From Wenyingzhuangia heitensis (GTDB lineage: Bacteria; Bacteroidota; Bacteroidia; Flavobacteriales; Flavobacteriaceae): 64,000 nt of DNA. The DNA is taken from the NCBI RefSeq assembly GCF_011762155.1, contig NZ_JAASQL010000003.1, positions 186,001-250,000 of the forward strand. Direction: 5' to 3'. A program made the translations under genes and the position numbers. The notes beneath the pieces were generated by a model. It was not told the DNA's origin. It did no database searches and was given only the letters and a program-made list of their open reading frames with translations. Positions within the stretch are counted from its first letter, which is position 1; every line of letters starts with the position of its first letter. Below, piece by piece: positions 7,568-16,749 of the stretch.

Positions 7568-9103
7568 TTACAAGCTTAATTCTAATACGTAAGCATAATC
7601 ACCTGGCTTTTCTTTCGGTAATTCTACCGATAAACCATCGTTGTTTTGCTTCCACTGTAAAGTATTACCAGTACTTAACATTTTAATAGAGCTTACCGTA
7701 ATGTCTTTTGAATATTCATTATCCAATCCTAAAGAGTGAATATTTACACTTCCTGTTGTTGGCCATTCCATTAAAATAGCATACAACTTAGTTCCATCTT
7801 CGCTTTGTGTAAAACGAATATCTTGTCCTGTAAAATCTTTATTCTTTCCTTCTGAATGGTGTCCTTTTTTAACCTCTGTTGGTCCTTCTCCAAAAGTTCT
7901 CCAATAGGTCGTATTGTAAATTGCATCACCATTAGCTGCTAACCAATCTCCCATTTGTAATAAAATCTTTGCTTGATCATCTGGAATAGTTCCATCCGCT
8001 TTAGGCCCAACATTTAATAATAAGTTTCCGTTTTTAGAAACAATATCTATTAAGTTATCTAACAAATCATTTGTTGTTTTAGATTTCCAATTAGACACGT
8101 GACTCCAAGAGTTTTTACCAATAGACGTATCTGTTTGCCAAGGCAACTTTCTAATATCAGCTAACTTTCCTCTTTCTAAATCGTAAACTACAGTTCCTTC
8201 AGGAAAAGCCTCTTCGTAAAAGTTTTTATCTTGTAAAACCACTTCTTTATTCCACTCAATTCCTTTGTTGTAGTAATATGCCGCTAATTTTGGACGATAT
8301 TCTCTAAACTCTGGAGTATCCAACATAAAATCGAACCATAAAATATCTGGCTGATAATTGTCAATTAAATCCTTAGTTCTTTCCCACCATCTTGCTTTAA
8401 ACGCTTCTGAAACAGGCTCTCTTAAATCTTTTCCTTTTGAAGAATATAAATCTGCATAGGCAGGATCTGTAGTATCAAAATGATCTTTTTTATTATAGAA
8501 CGACCAGTTAAATGCAAAATGAGAAGATGCTCCCATAATTAATCCTTGTGCTCTACCTTCTTTCATTAACTCTCCTAACACATCTCTTTTTGGCCCCATG
8601 TCTACAGAGTTCCAACGAGTTGTATTTGATTTATACATAGCAAAACCATCATGATGATCTGCTACAGGTACTACATATTTAGCTCCTGCTTGCTTAAATA
8701 AAGTTATCCACTCTTTAGGATCAAACTTTTCTGCTTTAAACATTGGAATAAAATCTTTGTATCCAAATTCTTTAGGATCTCCATATGTTTTTACGTGATG
8801 TGTATAAGCTGAATGTGGTCCATCTTTTTGATGTTTTAACTGCGCTGTAAACGTAGCTGTATCCATATACATATTTCTTGGATACCATTCTGATGCAAAT
8901 GCTGGTACAGAATATGCTCCCCAGTGAATAAAGATTCCGAATTTTTGCTTGTTAAACCAAGCCGGATCTTTGTAATTCTTTTTAATAGATTCCCAATTAG
9001 GTTCAAAAACCTTTTTGGTTTCCTCTTTCTTCTGAACAGATCCTTTACAAGCTACTAGCAAAAAAGCTCCTGCAACTAAGGCTAAAATTAATTTCTTAAA
9101 CAT
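7568..9103 (-). CDS. GH29 alpha-L-fucosidase/alpha-L-galactosidase, lipoprotein
   Basis: This 511-residue retaining exo-glycosidase is of normal GH29 length. A lipoprotein signal ends in LLVAC with Cys19 as the lipidated residue. The GH29 barrel starts near residue 45, with HWG at 60-62 and HHDGF at 150-154. The nucleophile is Asp258 in DILWFDF, and a C-terminal beta-sandwich follows from about residue 400. The family removes terminal alpha-L-fucose or the related alpha-L-galactose. The neighbouring L-galactose-type catabolic operon makes alpha-L-galactosidase a serious alternative to fucosidase. It is the last gene of a run of lipoprotein, propeller, GH2 and GH29, with a 204-base gap before it. 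Confidence 0.88.
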   Translation of the reverse strand: MFKKLILALVAGAFLLVACKGSVQKKEETKKVFEPNWESIKKNYKDPAWFNKQKFGIFIHWGAYSVPAFASEWYPRNMYMDTATFTAQLKHQKDGPHSAYTHHVKTYGDPKEFGYKDFIPMFKAEKFDPKEWITLFKQAGAKYVVPVADHHDGFAMYKSNTTRWNSVDMGPKRDVLGELMKEGRAQGLIMGASSHFAFNWSFYNKKDHFDTTDPAYADLYSSKGKDLREPVSEAFKARWWERTKDLIDNYQPDILWFDFMLDTPEFREYRPKLAAYYYNKGIEWNKEVVLQDKNFYEEAFPEGTVVYDLERGKLADIRKLPWQTDTSIGKNSWSHVSNWKSKTTNDLLDNLIDIVSKNGNLLLNVGPKADGTIPDDQAKILLQMGDWLAANGDAIYNTTYWRTFGEGPTEVKKGHHSEGKNKDFTGQDIRFTQSEDGTKLYAILMEWPTTGSVNIHSLGLDNEYSKDITVSSIKMLSTGNTLQWKQNNDGLSVELPKEKPGDYAYVLELSL

Positions 9104-9226
9104 TCTATAAATTATTTAATAATAAAAATTGGACATCTCCAACAAACTAATACAAAAATGACTATTTACTAGTCTTTTGAAAGACACATAGGAATTAATA
9201 ACTAAAACATATGATTAACTATTGTA

Positions 9227-9234
9227 CAAAGCTA
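9227..9234 (-). promoter_or_regulatory. Possible -7 promoter box for the GH29 gene
   Basis: On the minus strand TAGCTTTG matches the Bacteroidota -7 box TAnnTTTG exactly. It sits in the 204-base gap between GH2 and GH29, about 125 bases from the GH29 start. No convincing -33 TTTG is visible, so this is a tentative internal promoter. Confidence 0.35.
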
Positions 9235-9307
9235 GACTTAACCATAAGTTTATTGTCTATAGAAATCTATTTGTAACCCATAAACAATCAATTAGTTGTT
9301 TTTTAGT

Positions 9308-11773
9308 TTAGTTCACCTCTAAAGTAATACTAGCAGACTTTAAACCTGGACTCTTAGCTACAAAATATATTTCTCCTGACTTTTCTAAACTCTTGACAAT
9401 TGCTAAACATTTTCCGTTAAAAGCGTTTCTTTCTGATGCCTGAAAAGAATCATGATTCATATTGTCTCCGTTTCCAACTCCAATTAATTCTCCTGCTCCT
9501 TGTACATCAAACTGAATAATGTTATCTGCTTTAGGCACTACATTTCCGTCTTTATCTAAAACAGTACACTCTACATAAACCAAATCTTCTCCGTCTGCTT
9601 TTAAATTTGCTCTTCTTACAAACAATTTAATTTTTGCTGCTTTACCTGCAGTTTTCACAACATCCTGAGCTATTACTTTTCCGTTTTTATAAGAAACTGC
9701 TTTTAAATTTCCTGGTTGATATATTACATCCCATTGTTGATACTCTACATCATCTAAATTGTTTTTTTGTTTTCCTAATGATTTTCCATCCTGAAACAAC
9801 TCTACTTCATCACCATTGGTATATGCATACACGGTAACTTTTTTTCCTTCCATCCCATCTAAATTCCAATGTGGAAAAATATGTACCATCGGTTTGTCTG
9901 ACCATTGAGACTGATAAAAATAATATCCATCTTTAGGAAAACCACACAAATCTATAGGAGCAAAAGAAGAAGAACGAGCTGGCCATCCAAACGGAATTAC
10001 TTCTCCTAAATAATCCCAACCTGTCCAAATAAACTGCCCCATAATATCGGGTCTGTTTTTAATATCTTTCCAAGCTTGTACTCCTCTATAACCAATTAAC
10101 CCTCTTTGCTCTACCCAATTGTAAGCATCATCATATTTGTATCCTAGTTTATCCCACCAAGCTTTTTTCTCATCACCATACAAATATGTTCCTCTAGGGT
10201 AGTATGATTGTGCCGATGCACATTCCGTTACAATTCCCATGGCATTTGGAGCAATTTTATCTTCTCTATCTAATCCGTTTTCTTTAATATAGTTGTACCC
10301 TCTAATATCACTTGTAGAAGCTGCAGCCTCACTTGGCCAAGCATCCCAACCATAACCAATCAATCCGTTGGTTACAGGTCTGTCATCTAAATTATGAATA
10401 ATATCAATCAATCTATTGGCAATAGGCACACCTTCATCTGTTTTCATTTGGTCAATTTCGTTTCCAATACTCCACATTACAACTGATGGGTGGTTACGGT
10501 CTCTCAATACAAAATCTGTTAAATCTTTATCTGCCCATTCTTTAAAAATATCGGCATAATATTTTACAGGAATACGTACTTTTTTTCCGTCTTGAATAGT
10601 CGCTGGCTCTTTTACCACTTCCCATTCATCAAACATTTCGTTCATTACCAAAAACCCCATTTCATCACAAGTTTCTAAAAACTCTGTAGAAAAAGGGTTG
10701 TGTGATGTTCTAACCGCATTACATCCCATTTCTCTTAAAATTTCTAATTGTCTCTGAATGGTTCTTTTGTAAATAGCAGCTCCTAAAGGTCCACCTGCAT
10801 GATGCAAACAAACTCCTTTTAATTTGGTTTGTTCTCCGTTAATTGAAAAACCGTTGTCTTTATCATACCCTAAAGTTCTAATTCCTGTTCGGGTAGATTC
10901 TTCTCCAATTAACATTTCGTTGTTATACAATTCAACTTGTACAGTATACAATTCTGGAGTAGCTGGAGCCCATAATTTTGGATTCTCTACCAACAAATCT
11001 ACATTTACAGATGTGTTTTTATTGGGTTGTACTTTTTTAGTTACTTTTTTACTAGCAACAATATCACCTTTATACAAGACGTTTATTTTAGCAGAAATAT
11101 CTTGAGGCTGATTAAACTCTGTTTTCAAATCAAACGTTGCATTTACCACCGCTTTGGTTTTGGTAATTTCTGGAGTTGTTACATACAAACTCCAATTAGG
11201 CACGTAGGTTTTGTTTCTAATTTTTAACGTTACATCTCTGTAAATTCCCGTTCCAGAATACCATCTGTGTCCTGGTTGTGCAGAATTGTCTAACGTAACT
11301 GTTAATATATTCTCTTTATTAAAATTGATAAACTCTGTCAAATCGTACTGAAAACCAATATATCCTAAAGGACGATATCCTACTTTATTCCCATTAATAT
11401 AAACGGTAGAATTTCTATAAGCTCCATCAAAATACACAAACACTTTATTTTCTTTTTCTGATGCATTTACCGTAAACGATTTTCTGTAAGTACATTTTCC
11501 TGTTGGCAACCAACCTCCTCTAGAAAAAGAAGGATTCTCTTTAGAAAAAGGTCCTTTGATACTAAAATCATGAGGAACATTTACCGTTTGCCAATCTTTA
11601 TCATTATAACTAGGATTGATGGCTTCTGTAACTTCTCCTTTGGTAAATTTCCAGCCTTTGTTAAAATCTATATCTTGACTTTGTTCTGTTTCTGATGTTG
11701 AACAAGCTACAGATAATAGCAAACAACTAACTGCAACAAAAACTCTTTTAAGAATTGAAATCATATTTCTCAT
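9308..11773 (-). CDS. GH2 beta-galactosidase-like enzyme, lipoprotein
   Basis: This roughly 821-residue GH2 enzyme likely removes terminal beta-linked galactose or a related sugar. Order: lipoprotein signal ending LLLSVACS; sugar-binding domain (SFSRGGWLPTGKCTYRK region); immunoglobulin-like domain; TIM barrel with acid/base Glu in SIGNEID and a candidate nucleophile Glu in VTECAS; then DUF4982-like and C-terminal beta-sandwich domains. A frame from 11797 begins with GTG; I prefer the ATG at 11773 (or 11764), which leads directly into the signal peptide. It is paralogous to the GH2 at 32885 and shares its C-terminal FQA-x(6)-F-x-G-x-CLAI pattern. GH2 also covers glucuronidases and mannosidases, so the exact sugar is not proven. 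Confidence 0.87.
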   Translation of the reverse strand: MRNMISILKRVFVAVSCLLLSVACSTSETEQSQDIDFNKGWKFTKGEVTEAINPSYNDKDWQTVNVPHDFSIKGPFSKENPSFSRGGWLPTGKCTYRKSFTVNASEKENKVFVYFDGAYRNSTVYINGNKVGYRPLGYIGFQYDLTEFINFNKENILTVTLDNSAQPGHRWYSGTGIYRDVTLKIRNKTYVPNWSLYVTTPEITKTKAVVNATFDLKTEFNQPQDISAKINVLYKGDIVASKKVTKKVQPNKNTSVNVDLLVENPKLWAPATPELYTVQVELYNNEMLIGEESTRTGIRTLGYDKDNGFSINGEQTKLKGVCLHHAGGPLGAAIYKRTIQRQLEILREMGCNAVRTSHNPFSTEFLETCDEMGFLVMNEMFDEWEVVKEPATIQDGKKVRIPVKYYADIFKEWADKDLTDFVLRDRNHPSVVMWSIGNEIDQMKTDEGVPIANRLIDIIHNLDDRPVTNGLIGYGWDAWPSEAAASTSDIRGYNYIKENGLDREDKIAPNAMGIVTECASAQSYYPRGTYLYGDEKKAWWDKLGYKYDDAYNWVEQRGLIGYRGVQAWKDIKNRPDIMGQFIWTGWDYLGEVIPFGWPARSSSFAPIDLCGFPKDGYYFYQSQWSDKPMVHIFPHWNLDGMEGKKVTVYAYTNGDEVELFQDGKSLGKQKNNLDDVEYQQWDVIYQPGNLKAVSYKNGKVIAQDVVKTAGKAAKIKLFVRRANLKADGEDLVYVECTVLDKDGNVVPKADNIIQFDVQGAGELIGVGNGDNMNHDSFQASERNAFNGKCLAIVKSLEKSGEIYFVAKSPGLKSASITLEVN

Positions 11774-11916
11774 AGTTTGATTGAATATTTTATGCACTAC
11801 AAATAAAACATAAAACTAAATTTATTGTATGTCTGTATGTTTTTTAAACTAACAGATATGATTTTAAATCACAAAAAAGCTCACTCTACAGTAAACTCTT
11901 TTGTGGTAATTCTAAT

Positions 11917-14900
11917 TTATTTTTTTAACATTTTTAACTGCTTATTGGTTTCTTTTGTCTTTACAGAAACTATATAAACCCCTGCAGTAAAATTGGTTGT
12001 TGGAACAACAGCTACACTATTTTCTAGGATTACATCCGCAGAAAACAAAATAGTTCCTGTCATCGTATAAACGACAACACTTGCTGTTAGACTTGTATCT
12101 TCTCCTAAGTTTAATTGAATTGTATCTGTAAAAGGATTAGGACTTGCTGTCACAAAACCGCTATATATAATTTCTTCCTTAAACACTCCTTGGCACTCTT
12201 TATCCGTTTGTATTTGCACTGTATTGATTCCACTTTCCAACTTTAGCTCAATATTTGTATCTGTTGTCGTAAATGTTTCTTGATTAAATACAACCATATA
12301 CTCTTGCGCACCCGTTAACTGATATTCTACTTTTTTAGATGTTGTTGTTTTCTCAACTTCTAAATTTTGTGGTTGGGTAATAGACACCAAATAGCTTTCT
12401 GATAATCCGCTAGCAGATGATGAAATTTCTAAATTATATATACCCGATGCTAGGTTTTGAAACACAAAATCTTTGGTAAAATCCTCTGTAATTTCTACTC
12501 CGCTCCCTTGCAAAACCGCTTTAAAACTCCCAGATAAAACTGAAGTTATTTTTATAGCTCCGTTGTTTACATATGGACACGCATTGTTGGTAGTAGTAAT
12601 ACTAATTGTTTTTTCATCTGATTGATACACTCCTTTTGCCCAACCACTCCCTTTTAAGGCAATCCAAAACACGTTTTCATTTTTAGGATCTGGTTTAAAA
12701 TCTGTAATGGTATCTGGCTGTCCCATATTCTTATTTACCTTTTCCCAAGTTACACCTCCATCAAAAGAAATATAAGCTCCAGGATTGTAAGTGGTTGCTC
12801 CTTTATTTTCGTGCTGTAAAGGAACATTGACCGTTATGATATTTGGATTTACAGGAGAGGTTTCCGTTTGCCATATATAAGGCATGTCAAAAATCTTTTC
12901 CCATGTAGCCCCCTCATCTTTACTTCTCCACACTCCACCTTCTGAAAACGTCCCTTCTTCACGACCACAAGAAATATAAATGTATTTGTTGTTTCTATCT
13001 ACAAAAACATTGTTTACCGCTTTAATGGTTGATGGGATCGTTATTTTAGACCAACTATTCCCTTTATTGATGGTTTTGTACAAACCACCAACGCTCCCAT
13101 CGGTTCCTTCATTTAGAGCCGCGTACAAAACAGATGGATTCTCTGGATCTATTTTTATTCTGTTTACACTTCCCTTGGTAGGAAATCCTGTATTTTCTAT
13201 AGACCAAGTTTTACCCGCATCAGTACTTCTAAAAACTCCAAAATCTGTATAATCATTTGGTATTTTTGTATTAGACACTTCGGTAACCGCATTGGGCATT
13301 ACACAGAAATACATGTTCTCTGGATTTTCATAATCTATGGTTAAAGAATACTGAAAAATATTGTCTGAAGACAAATTCCCACCATATTGTACAGGATAAG
13401 ACCAATTCTCCCACGTTTTTCCTCCATCAGCAGATTTTCTTAAATACCCTCTATGATCTTGTCTAAACTGTAAGGTAAAAATCTCATTTGGATTTTTAGG
13501 ATTTACTGCTACGTTTGCAATAGAGGTTGCTCCTTTGTGATTTACTTGTCCTTCTATTTGTGTAACAGCAACTGCATTTTTATCAGAATAAGCACCTAGA
13601 TCTGCAGATTGCCACAAACCGTGTTCTCCACTACAAAACAACATTCTACCTTCTACTCCTGTTTCTAACAGCATAAATCTACCGGGTAAATTACTAGCAC
13701 CTCTACCTACCCAAGCATCAGAACCAGGTTCGGTTTCAAAATCATCTACCTGATTCCAAGAAACACCTTTGTTGTTAGATCTCATTATTTGTTGATCCAA
13801 ACAAATAAAAACCTCTCCTTCTTTATTTATTTGTAAAAATCGATTTCCGTAATATTCCTCACCCTCTTCTTTTTCATATTTTAAATGAGCAAATTCTGTA
13901 TTTACTCCTTTGGGATTATTTCTAGCACTCCAATACGCATTATTTTTATCTTCACTCCAATAAGTTCCAGACCTTGCGGTAGCCAACCAATTTTGTCCAC
14001 CATCATTAGTTTTCCATACATCTCCAGGCCCAAAAGCATAGTCGTGTTTTACGTTGTGTGTTACATAAATATCATTTTTATCTTTTGGGTTGACCACAAT
14101 TCTATTGTATACCGAATAAACTGCTGATGGATACTCTGGATATTGAGTTTTTGCTTCGTCTTGAGAAACATCAAACCAATAAGCAATGGCTCTCCAATAT
14201 TTAGACTGTGCGGTGTAACTGGTAATTTGAGTCATATCCATAGCTAAATTTCCAGAAATACTCGTCCAATTATTTCCACCATCTGTACTTTTGTAAACTC
14301 CTCCTTTGGACACAACGGTATTTCCAGACTTTTCATAAAAAGTTTGTTCTAGTACGTATAAAATAAATTCTCCTGTTGTAGCATCGTAAAAAGAGGTCAT
14401 GTCTCTAGGCAAGTTATTTGGCAAACCATTCCCGCTCAATTGCCAAGACTCTCCCCCATCTGTACTTTTATACACACCAGAATTGGTCGCTATAAATACA
14501 TGGTTGTTGTTGGTTGGGTTAACGATAACTCTCCCAACATCTAACGTAGCAGGCAATCCTGTTTTTTTCTTTTGCCAAGTTTCTCCTTTGTCTATACTCT
14601 TGTAAATATGCCCATAATCTGCATAAGCATATACGTACCCTAGCAAATCATTTTGTTTTCTGTGGTTAGATTTCACATTCCAAAAACTACCGCCTCCCAT
14701 ATACCAAATCGCATCATTTGTAGGGTCTACACTAATTTGTGAATGTTGTCCACCCATATCTCTTACAAACGTCCAATTTCTACCTTTGTTATTGGTTTTG
14801 TATAGTTCTCCTCTTACATCAATAGCCAATCCAAAATCTTGGTTTTGACGAGAAAACTCAATAGATTTTATCCTTCTCATATCCTTTCCTGTACCATCTA

Positions 14901-15171
14901 CATCTTTAATGGTTTGCCAAGAAAGTCCGTTGTCCCAACTCCCATAACTATTGTACATGTCTGGAGATTGAAACATTACGTTTACATCTGTAGGGTGACA
15001 CCAAAACTCTTCACAATATCCTGACATTCCGGGTCCAAATTGTTGCCAAAGCAATTTGTCTGTAGAGTTTACTTTTTCGGATTTTAACTTATCAAAATAA
15101 GTTGTATTTAACTGTGAGTATGCAGCAATACTCACAAACCAAAAAGCTATGATTTTTAGATCTAATTTCAT
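11917..15171 (-). CDS. Type IX-secreted Asp-box double beta-propeller protein
   Basis: This 1084-residue exported protein has a signal peptide (MKLDLKIIAFWFVSIAAYSQ) and then about a dozen Asp-box motifs of the S/T-x-D-x-G-x-x-W type (STDGGESW, TNDGGQNW, SADGGKTW, SFDGGVTW) spread over residues 60-850. That is enough for two stacked seven-bladed propellers as in GH74 or sortilin folds. A beta-sandwich linker and a C-terminal type IX sorting tail (SPNPFTDTIQL through a basic LKMLKK end) follow. Activity is unknown: the fold occurs in GH74 endoglucanases and sialidases but also in non-enzymatic binders. It is paralogous to the protein at 27355-31140. It sits 11 bases after the preceding lipoprotein gene, in operon with GH2 and GH29. 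Confidence 0.8.
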   Translation of the reverse strand: MKLDLKIIAFWFVSIAAYSQLNTTYFDKLKSEKVNSTDKLLWQQFGPGMSGYCEEFWCHPTDVNVMFQSPDMYNSYGSWDNGLSWQTIKDVDGTGKDMRRIKSIEFSRQNQDFGLAIDVRGELYKTNNKGRNWTFVRDMGGQHSQISVDPTNDAIWYMGGGSFWNVKSNHRKQNDLLGYVYAYADYGHIYKSIDKGETWQKKKTGLPATLDVGRVIVNPTNNNHVFIATNSGVYKSTDGGESWQLSGNGLPNNLPRDMTSFYDATTGEFILYVLEQTFYEKSGNTVVSKGGVYKSTDGGNNWTSISGNLAMDMTQITSYTAQSKYWRAIAYWFDVSQDEAKTQYPEYPSAVYSVYNRIVVNPKDKNDIYVTHNVKHDYAFGPGDVWKTNDGGQNWLATARSGTYWSEDKNNAYWSARNNPKGVNTEFAHLKYEKEEGEEYYGNRFLQINKEGEVFICLDQQIMRSNNKGVSWNQVDDFETEPGSDAWVGRGASNLPGRFMLLETGVEGRMLFCSGEHGLWQSADLGAYSDKNAVAVTQIEGQVNHKGATSIANVAVNPKNPNEIFTLQFRQDHRGYLRKSADGGKTWENWSYPVQYGGNLSSDNIFQYSLTIDYENPENMYFCVMPNAVTEVSNTKIPNDYTDFGVFRSTDAGKTWSIENTGFPTKGSVNRIKIDPENPSVLYAALNEGTDGSVGGLYKTINKGNSWSKITIPSTIKAVNNVFVDRNNKYIYISCGREEGTFSEGGVWRSKDEGATWEKIFDMPYIWQTETSPVNPNIITVNVPLQHENKGATTYNPGAYISFDGGVTWEKVNKNMGQPDTITDFKPDPKNENVFWIALKGSGWAKGVYQSDEKTISITTTNNACPYVNNGAIKITSVLSGSFKAVLQGSGVEITEDFTKDFVFQNLASGIYNLEISSSASGLSESYLVSITQPQNLEVEKTTTSKKVEYQLTGAQEYMVVFNQETFTTTDTNIELKLESGINTVQIQTDKECQGVFKEEIIYSGFVTASPNPFTDTIQLNLGEDTSLTASVVVYTMTGTILFSADVILENSVAVVPTTNFTAGVYIVSVKTKETNKQLKMLKK

Positions 15172-15182
15172 CTTTTTAAAAT

Positions 15183-15899
15183 TTAAGGGGTGGTAAATTC
15201 AAAAACTGATGAAATAGACACATTTCCTGTAGCATCTTTGGTATAGACTTTCCAATAATATATTGTACTAGCTTGCAAATTCATTGTCATTTCTGAAGTT
15301 TGAACAGTTGTTTGTTTTTCTAATTGATTTTTTGAAGTACCTATATATACTTCATACATTTCAATATCATTATCAATATCTGAGGCATTCCATTCTAACA
15401 AAACTGTTGTAGACGATGTTGTAACTTCATTAGCTGGAGCTATTAACGAAGCCGGATAAGGCACATGTGTTTGTATTCCTTCAGCTGCATTGTAAAACTC
15501 CCAAGTTTGGCTGTTGGTGGTTTCTAAGGAATTTGTAGATTTTGAAGTTACAAACCATTCATAACTTACACCTCTCTTTAGGTTTAAACTTGCTGTTGTA
15601 GGAGTTGCTGTTGCTTGTTTTAGAGTACCATCTTCTAAATTTTTTACAACTAAAATATAACTATCGGTATTTGCAGAAATATTCCAGTCAAACGTTACAT
15701 TACTTAACGTAGTATCTTCCAATACATTTCCCTGATTACAAGGCTCATTTTTTTCTGGAGAAATTAAAACAGCTGCTACGGGAAATAGTTGTTCTTCTGG
15801 TTTGGTATCAGGCTCATCACTTTTATCTCCTCCACAAGAAATTGTCAACATACAAATGCCTAAAATTAGAGCTAGTTTATAAATTATTTTGGTTTTCAT
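15183..15899 (-). CDS. Secreted lipoprotein with two fibronectin III-like domains
   Basis: This 238-residue lipoprotein starts at MKTKIIYKLALILG (15899); a longer frame only adds an implausible hydrophilic N-terminus. The signal ends TISC, followed by acidic residues compatible with surface export in Bacteroidota. Two fibronectin III-like beta-sandwich repeats follow (about 45-140 and 145-238), each with the F-D-W-N/LEWNASD and YYWKVYTKDATGN-type pattern. No catalytic motif is visible. Placed first in the operon with the propeller, it may anchor or bind glycan at the cell surface (inference). Confidence 0.72.
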   Translation of the reverse strand: MKTKIIYKLALILGICMLTISCGGDKSDEPDTKPEEQLFPVAAVLISPEKNEPCNQGNVLEDTTLSNVTFDWNISANTDSYILVVKNLEDGTLKQATATPTTASLNLKRGVSYEWFVTSKSTNSLETTNSQTWEFYNAAEGIQTHVPYPASLIAPANEVTTSSTTVLLEWNASDIDNDIEMYEVYIGTSKNQLEKQTTVQTSEMTMNLQASTIYYWKVYTKDATGNVSISSVFEFTTP

Positions 15900-16116
15900 T
15901 TTTTGGTTGTTTAGTTCTTCAAAATAACAACACAATCCTTTTATTCCTGAAAACGGATGATTTTAAAAGAAACACAAATGATTATAAATTAAAGCTTTAT
16001 CATCAAAAATAAAGAACCTAAAAACTTTTAATATCTATTTAGGTCTAATAAATAAGGATGGTAAGTACCGCTGTAGATTACATCCACACTATTAATCATT
16101 TTAAATTTTAAAAACA

Positions 16117-16662
16117 ATGAAAACAATTTTAAAAACAGCTTTAATCGTATTCTTTATCGTTTTTACTTCTGATGGATTTTCTCAAAGAAAAACCAAAGCA
16201 GTTGTGATGAAAAAAACTCCTAGAACAAAGGTGGTTTATAAGACCCCATATAGAAAAATAAAAACCATAAGAACAGTACCTAAACCTACTATAGTAATTA
16301 GACACAAAGGAGCTAATATCTATTTTGCAAACAATCGTTATTACAGATTAAACGGAGGGAGATACATTCCTACAATTCCATCCATAGGATTTAGAATAAG
16401 TACATTACCAGCGGGGTATAGATTGGTCAACTTTAACCGTCATAGATATTACGTATTTAATGGTGTTTTTTATGTAAAAAAAAATGATGAATATGAGGTT
16501 GTAAATCCAGAAATTGGAACTATTATTTATGAGCTTCCTGATGACTACGAAAAAGTTACAGTAAACGGAGAAACACTGTATGAACACAACAATATCTTAT
16601 ATGAAAAAGTTCAGGTAGATGGAACTAGAGCTTATGAAGTGGTAGGTACTATTGAAAACTAA
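16117..16662 (+). CDS. DUF6515-like secreted protein
   Basis: This 181-residue protein has a signal peptide (MKTILKTALIVFFIVFTSDGFSQ), a basic linker rich in Lys/Arg/Thr, and repeated short units. The units pair an aromatic-rich strand with the pattern NRYYRLNGGRY, HRYYVFNGVFY or ETLYEHNNILY with a following LPAGY/LPDDY turn. This matches the DUF6515 family as I recall it; function unknown. It is the only plus-strand gene between 7.5 and 52.8 kb and is bounded by a terminator at 16683, so it is transcribed independently of the PUL operons. Confidence 0.72.
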   Translation: MKTILKTALIVFFIVFTSDGFSQRKTKAVVMKKTPRTKVVYKTPYRKIKTIRTVPKPTIVIRHKGANIYFANNRYYRLNGGRYIPTIPSIGFRISTLPAGYRLVNFNRHRYYVFNGVFYVKKNDEYEVVNPEIGTIIYELPDDYEKVTVNGETLYEHNNILYEKVQVDGTRAYEVVGTIEN

Positions 16663-16682
16663 AAAAATATTTATAGAAACAA

Positions 16683-16722
16683 AACAAGAGGCTATCTTTT
16701 TAAGATAGCCTCTTGTTATTTT
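16683..16722. terminator. Bidirectional terminator
   Basis: A perfect 16-bp stem (16683-16698 with 16702-16717) with a TTT loop and flanking A/T runs lies between the convergent DUF6515 gene and the surface-binding protein gene. It would end both the plus-strand gene and the SusC/SusD operon. Confidence 0.9.
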
Positions 16723-16749
16723 AAATATATAACAAACTTACACTGTTAT

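Noticed and set aside
9236-9242. Single ACTTAAC heptamer upstream of the GH29 at 7568
   Set aside because: No second copy at an 11-12 bp step, so it is likely chance in AT-rich DNA.
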